Source of the DNA: Rubripirellula reticaptiva
Lineage (GTDB): Bacteria > Planctomycetota > Planctomycetia > Pirellulales > Pirellulaceae
DNA: 64,000 bases
Assembly (NCBI RefSeq): GCF_007860175.1
Contig: NZ_SJPX01000005.1
Location: 372,001 to 436,000 of the forward strand
Direction: 5' to 3'
Position 1 is the stretch's first letter. Each line of letters starts with the position of its first letter. Below are positions 61,793-64,000 of the stretch, piece after piece. The notes under the pieces were generated by a model, which was not told the DNA's origin, made no database searches, and was given only the letters and a program-made list of their open reading frames with translations. Position numbers and translations under genes: made by a program.

Positions 61793-63178
61793 TCAGGCCG
61801 TCGAAGTAAACCCGGCCAACTGCAACGCTCGTGTTGCAGCCGGGTGAGCCATGAAGGCTTGCCACACGCCGCCCGATTCGAGATTGTCGGCCATCGCCAA
61901 CGTGATCCCTGTGTCGATACCGATTACATCCGTTCCGATCCAACCGGTCGCTGGGTTGTAAGCGTTGACGAAACCATAGCGACCGTAGATTTTGTCGGCG
62001 AACTGATCACGTTGGTGGCGCAGTGTATACAGCGACTGTTGCGGCACGATTGCCAACCCTCCCCCGGCGGCACTCGGCACGACCGTGCCATCGATTCCGC
62101 GGTCGGGTTCATACCGATCGTCTTCGTACGGCCCACCCCAATCACGATATCCGTTGACGCTATCGCTGCTGGTCAGCCCCCAAAGATCAGCTCCGTAATG
62201 CGCGAAGTTCTTTGGATTTCGATTTGATAGTTCCGACATGAACGCAATCTGAGCATGGTGAGCGCGCACGGAATTGTCCCAGTAACTGCGTCCACTCGGC
62301 GAACGCAGACGCCGGAAATCGAAGTACGCCATCGGATACTGATGCACGAACAGTGGCGGATAGCTTAAGAAGCTCTCGCCTTGAAAATGCAATGCCCGAC
62401 CACGATTCCAGGCCTGCCAACACCGCGGCGGAATTGCATGATTCGGAGCACCGATCGCGAGCAAGACCAAGATCACCAGCTCGCTGAACGTATCCCACTG
62501 GTACGGCAGCATCCCTGCCTCGGGTGTCCAACCCATGTGCAGGCAATCGTTGTCGCCAAGCATCCACGTCCAATCGACACGGCGGTAAAGTTGATCCGCC
62601 AATTCGATGACTTCATGATCGTCGGCGAACGTCACCTGCGCGCACATGGCACCGGCGATCATCAGAGCCGTGTCGATCGACGATGCTTCGCTGCCCAACA
62701 TCCTTGCGCCGTCGCGGCAACCAAAGAAGTGGTACACGAAACCACTTTTGTGCTCGGCCAAATGAACCAGCGAATGAAGTAACTGACGCGTTCGCTGCAG
62801 CGTTTCGGCACGCGCGACCCAACCTTTGCGAGCGGCGATGGAGTGAGCGGTCAAGCCAAAGCCGCAAGCCGCACTACTGGCGACATCCGAGGCAGCCGAA
62901 CCGTTTGCTGCGGCCCGATCAGGGATGAATCCAGTGGATGGATCGGCGGTTTCGATGAAGTACTGGTAACAACGCCGCTGCAGGTCGGTAAGGAACTCTT
63001 CATTCGAGTCACCATCCGGTTTGCCAGATCCGGTTGAATTCAGATTCGATCGGACCACGGGATCAGCCAGTGAGGAGCCAGGAAACAGACCGCTGGCCAC
63101 CAATGGTATAGCAATCCCTCCGGCTAGGAAGGTACGCCGCGAGACTGCGGATTTGGAACGCTTCACAGGCGATTCCAT
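61793..63178 (-). CDS. Glucoamylase-like (PF10091-type) exported protein
   Basis: The second ATG (63178) gives 461 residues beginning MESPVKRSKSAVSRRTFLAG, a twin-Arg signal; 24 bases upstream is another start. The body is an alpha/alpha toroid type: LQRRCYQYFIETADPSTGFI, ASDVASSAACGFGLTAHSIA, AEHKSGFVYHFFG, WTWMLGDNDCLHMGWTPEAG, YRDWGGPYEDDRYEPD and GLAIVPQQSLYTLRHQRDQF. These match glucoamylase-family (cyclic beta-glucan/GH-like) C-terminal domains. It is probably a periplasmic glycoside-acting enzyme. Tail-to-tail with the Gfo/Idh gene, 28 bases apart. Confidence 0.86.
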   Translation of the reverse strand: MESPVKRSKSAVSRRTFLAGGIAIPLVASGLFPGSSLADPVVRSNLNSTGSGKPDGDSNEEFLTDLQRRCYQYFIETADPSTGFIPDRAAANGSAASDVASSAACGFGLTAHSIAARKGWVARAETLQRTRQLLHSLVHLAEHKSGFVYHFFGCRDGARMLGSEASSIDTALMIAGAMCAQVTFADDHEVIELADQLYRRVDWTWMLGDNDCLHMGWTPEAGMLPYQWDTFSELVILVLLAIGAPNHAIPPRCWQAWNRGRALHFQGESFLSYPPLFVHQYPMAYFDFRRLRSPSGRSYWDNSVRAHHAQIAFMSELSNRNPKNFAHYGADLWGLTSSDSVNGYRDWGGPYEDDRYEPDRGIDGTVVPSAAGGGLAIVPQQSLYTLRHQRDQFADKIYGRYGFVNAYNPATGWIGTDVIGIDTGITLAMADNLESGGVWQAFMAHPAATRALQLAGFTSTA

Positions 63179-63681
63179 TCTAAAGGGGGGAAGAACCCTC
63201 ATGCAGGTCGTGCTGGCCTCTCACCAGCAAGTGCAATCGCATTCTTGTAGGGCGGGTGGGAATGGGTCGGAAGTACTCGCTCGGCACAAACGTGGATGGT
63301 CTGCTGCTCAACCATCAGCCGCTGTGGTCACTTTGCATGCAGCACAAAACTTCTTCGAGATTAGTTTCTCGTTCACTTTGTTTGAATTCGAAACGTTTAA
63401 TACCGAATTCTACGGCCACATTACTCTCCCTTGCCCATTCGTTAGCCGAAATTCCCACCAAAAAACAACCGCAAAGTGTAACCGCACACCTTTAATGGGT
63501 TATTGCAGCTCGTAAGGGTGGCTACGCGGGCTAGGCGTAATCGAGCCCGAGAAGGATTGCCAGCCTACGTCCAGACATTGGCACGCGCTTTGATGTTCTA
63601 GACGGCTGCGTCGAAAGACGAAACACTCACTAGTCTCTTCTCCTCTCTCTTCTCACTGTCTGAGTGAAAGGTTGTTATTCA
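63179..63681. other. Intergenic region of about 500 bases
   Basis: The region holds divergent promoters for the glucoamylase-like gene and the partial gene at the right edge. It contains a pyrimidine-rich tract (63631-63660) within a weak stem CACTCA/TGAGTG (63624-63629, 63661-63666), and a near-consensus sigma-54 motif at 63579-63595 that fails at the -12 position. Overlapping plus-strand frames have unnatural composition. Confidence 0.5.
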
Positions 63682-64000
63682 ATGACCATGCACGACCAAA
63701 GTGACCGCGCGCCGTCGCTTGACCTACCAGCCGCGGATCTCACCGAAACGCAATTGCGGATCGATATACCTGGCCCCAACCACGCGCTTCGAAATCCAAC
63801 CTACATGCGAGCCGTTCAGTCATCGGTTTCATACTTGTTGCGAAGCGGCCTGAACCAACCCGACGCGATCACTCTGGCAAGGCAAGTCGTTGACCGTGCA
63901 GCCGATCAATCGGTCTCGGGTTCCGCACGGCAAGCCACGATGCCACTGGATCGACTTGCTCTTGAAACCGCGATCGACTTGCGGATCGAGCAATTGAAGT
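63682..64000 (+). CDS. Hypothetical protein, 3' truncated by window edge
   Basis: An open frame runs from the ATG at 63682 (or 63688) to the window end, 106 codons, with natural composition. It starts MTMHDQSDRAPSLDLPAADL, then AVQSSVSYLLRSGLNQPDAI and LARQVVDRAADQS, a helical pattern without signal peptide or known motif. An AAAGG lies ahead of the start. The rest of the gene is outside the window, so no family can be given. Confidence 0.65.
   Translation, partial: MTMHDQSDRAPSLDLPAADLTETQLRIDIPGPNHALRNPTYMRAVQSSVSYLLRSGLNQPDAITLARQVVDRAADQSVSGSARQATMPLDRLALETAIDLRIEQLK

Noticed and set aside
63579-63595. Second sigma-54 promoter ahead of the last gene
   Set aside because: TGGCACG is present but the -12 element reads TTGAT, lacking the essential GC.

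Overview
The window looks like chromosomal DNA of a planctomycete of the Pirellulaceae (Rhodopirellula-like). The evidence is the gene families present: a DUF1549/DUF1553 plus DUF1501 gene pair, DUF1080 domains, a YTV-repeat cell-surface protein, a Ser/Thr kinase with an extracellular domain, very large prepilin-like proteins, and frequent GTG/TTG starts. The composition is moderately GC-rich throughout. I see no rRNA, tRNA, CRISPR array, transposase or prophage.

Layout. 1-2.8 kb: the 3' end of a giant SdrD-B/FG-GAP surface protein, then two small heat-shock proteins behind a consensus sigma-54 promoter and ahead of a terminator. 2.9-6.5 kb (minus): a PilB/GspE-like protein whose nucleotide-binding motifs are all lost, an intact PilT-like ATPase and a KaiC/RecA-like ATPase. 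6.8-10.9 kb (plus): a fatty-acid desaturase, a redoxin lipoprotein overlapping a transmembrane Ser/Thr kinase, and a small unknown. 10.9-17.4 kb: ketopantoate reductase-like protein, an unknown, a GT-C glycosyltransferase, an MMPL/RND transporter and an aldo/keto reductase. 17.7-19.7 kb: a highly repetitive secreted YTV protein. 19.9-27.4 kb: housekeeping genes (enolase, riboflavin synthase, rsmA, PPi-phosphofructokinase) mixed with small proteins, a DUF1080 protein and REP-like intergenic elements.

27.6-49.7 kb is one long minus-strand cluster for a type II secretion / type IV pilus-like machine. In transcription order it encodes PilB-2, an uncertain ORF, PilT, PilB-1, an inserted four-helix-bundle (S23) gene, PilC with an unusual insertion, four class-III pseudopilin-like proteins, a 2,116-residue GspK-like protein, an 832-residue GspJ-like protein and a 153-residue membrane-anchored protein. 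Several genes overlap by 4 bases. The pseudopilins are several times larger than those of proteobacteria. No secretin, GspL/M or prepilin peptidase is present, so those parts must be encoded elsewhere.

49.9-64 kb: a DJ-1/PfpI protein, a secreted PQQ-propeller protein with DPFG repeats, a BON-like small protein, an adenylate-kinase-like protein with extensions, and a block of exported catabolic-type proteins (DUF6807, DUF1549/1553, DUF1501, FGE-sulfatase-like, Gfo/Idh/MocA, glucoamylase-like). A partial unknown CDS runs off the right edge.

The most unusual items are the giant pseudopilin operon with its altered PilC, the pseudo-ATPase paired with PilT, the S23 gene bounded by inverted AGGT-type arrays with a matching gene-less array one gene upstream, and the sigma-54 promoter driving the Hsp20 pair.
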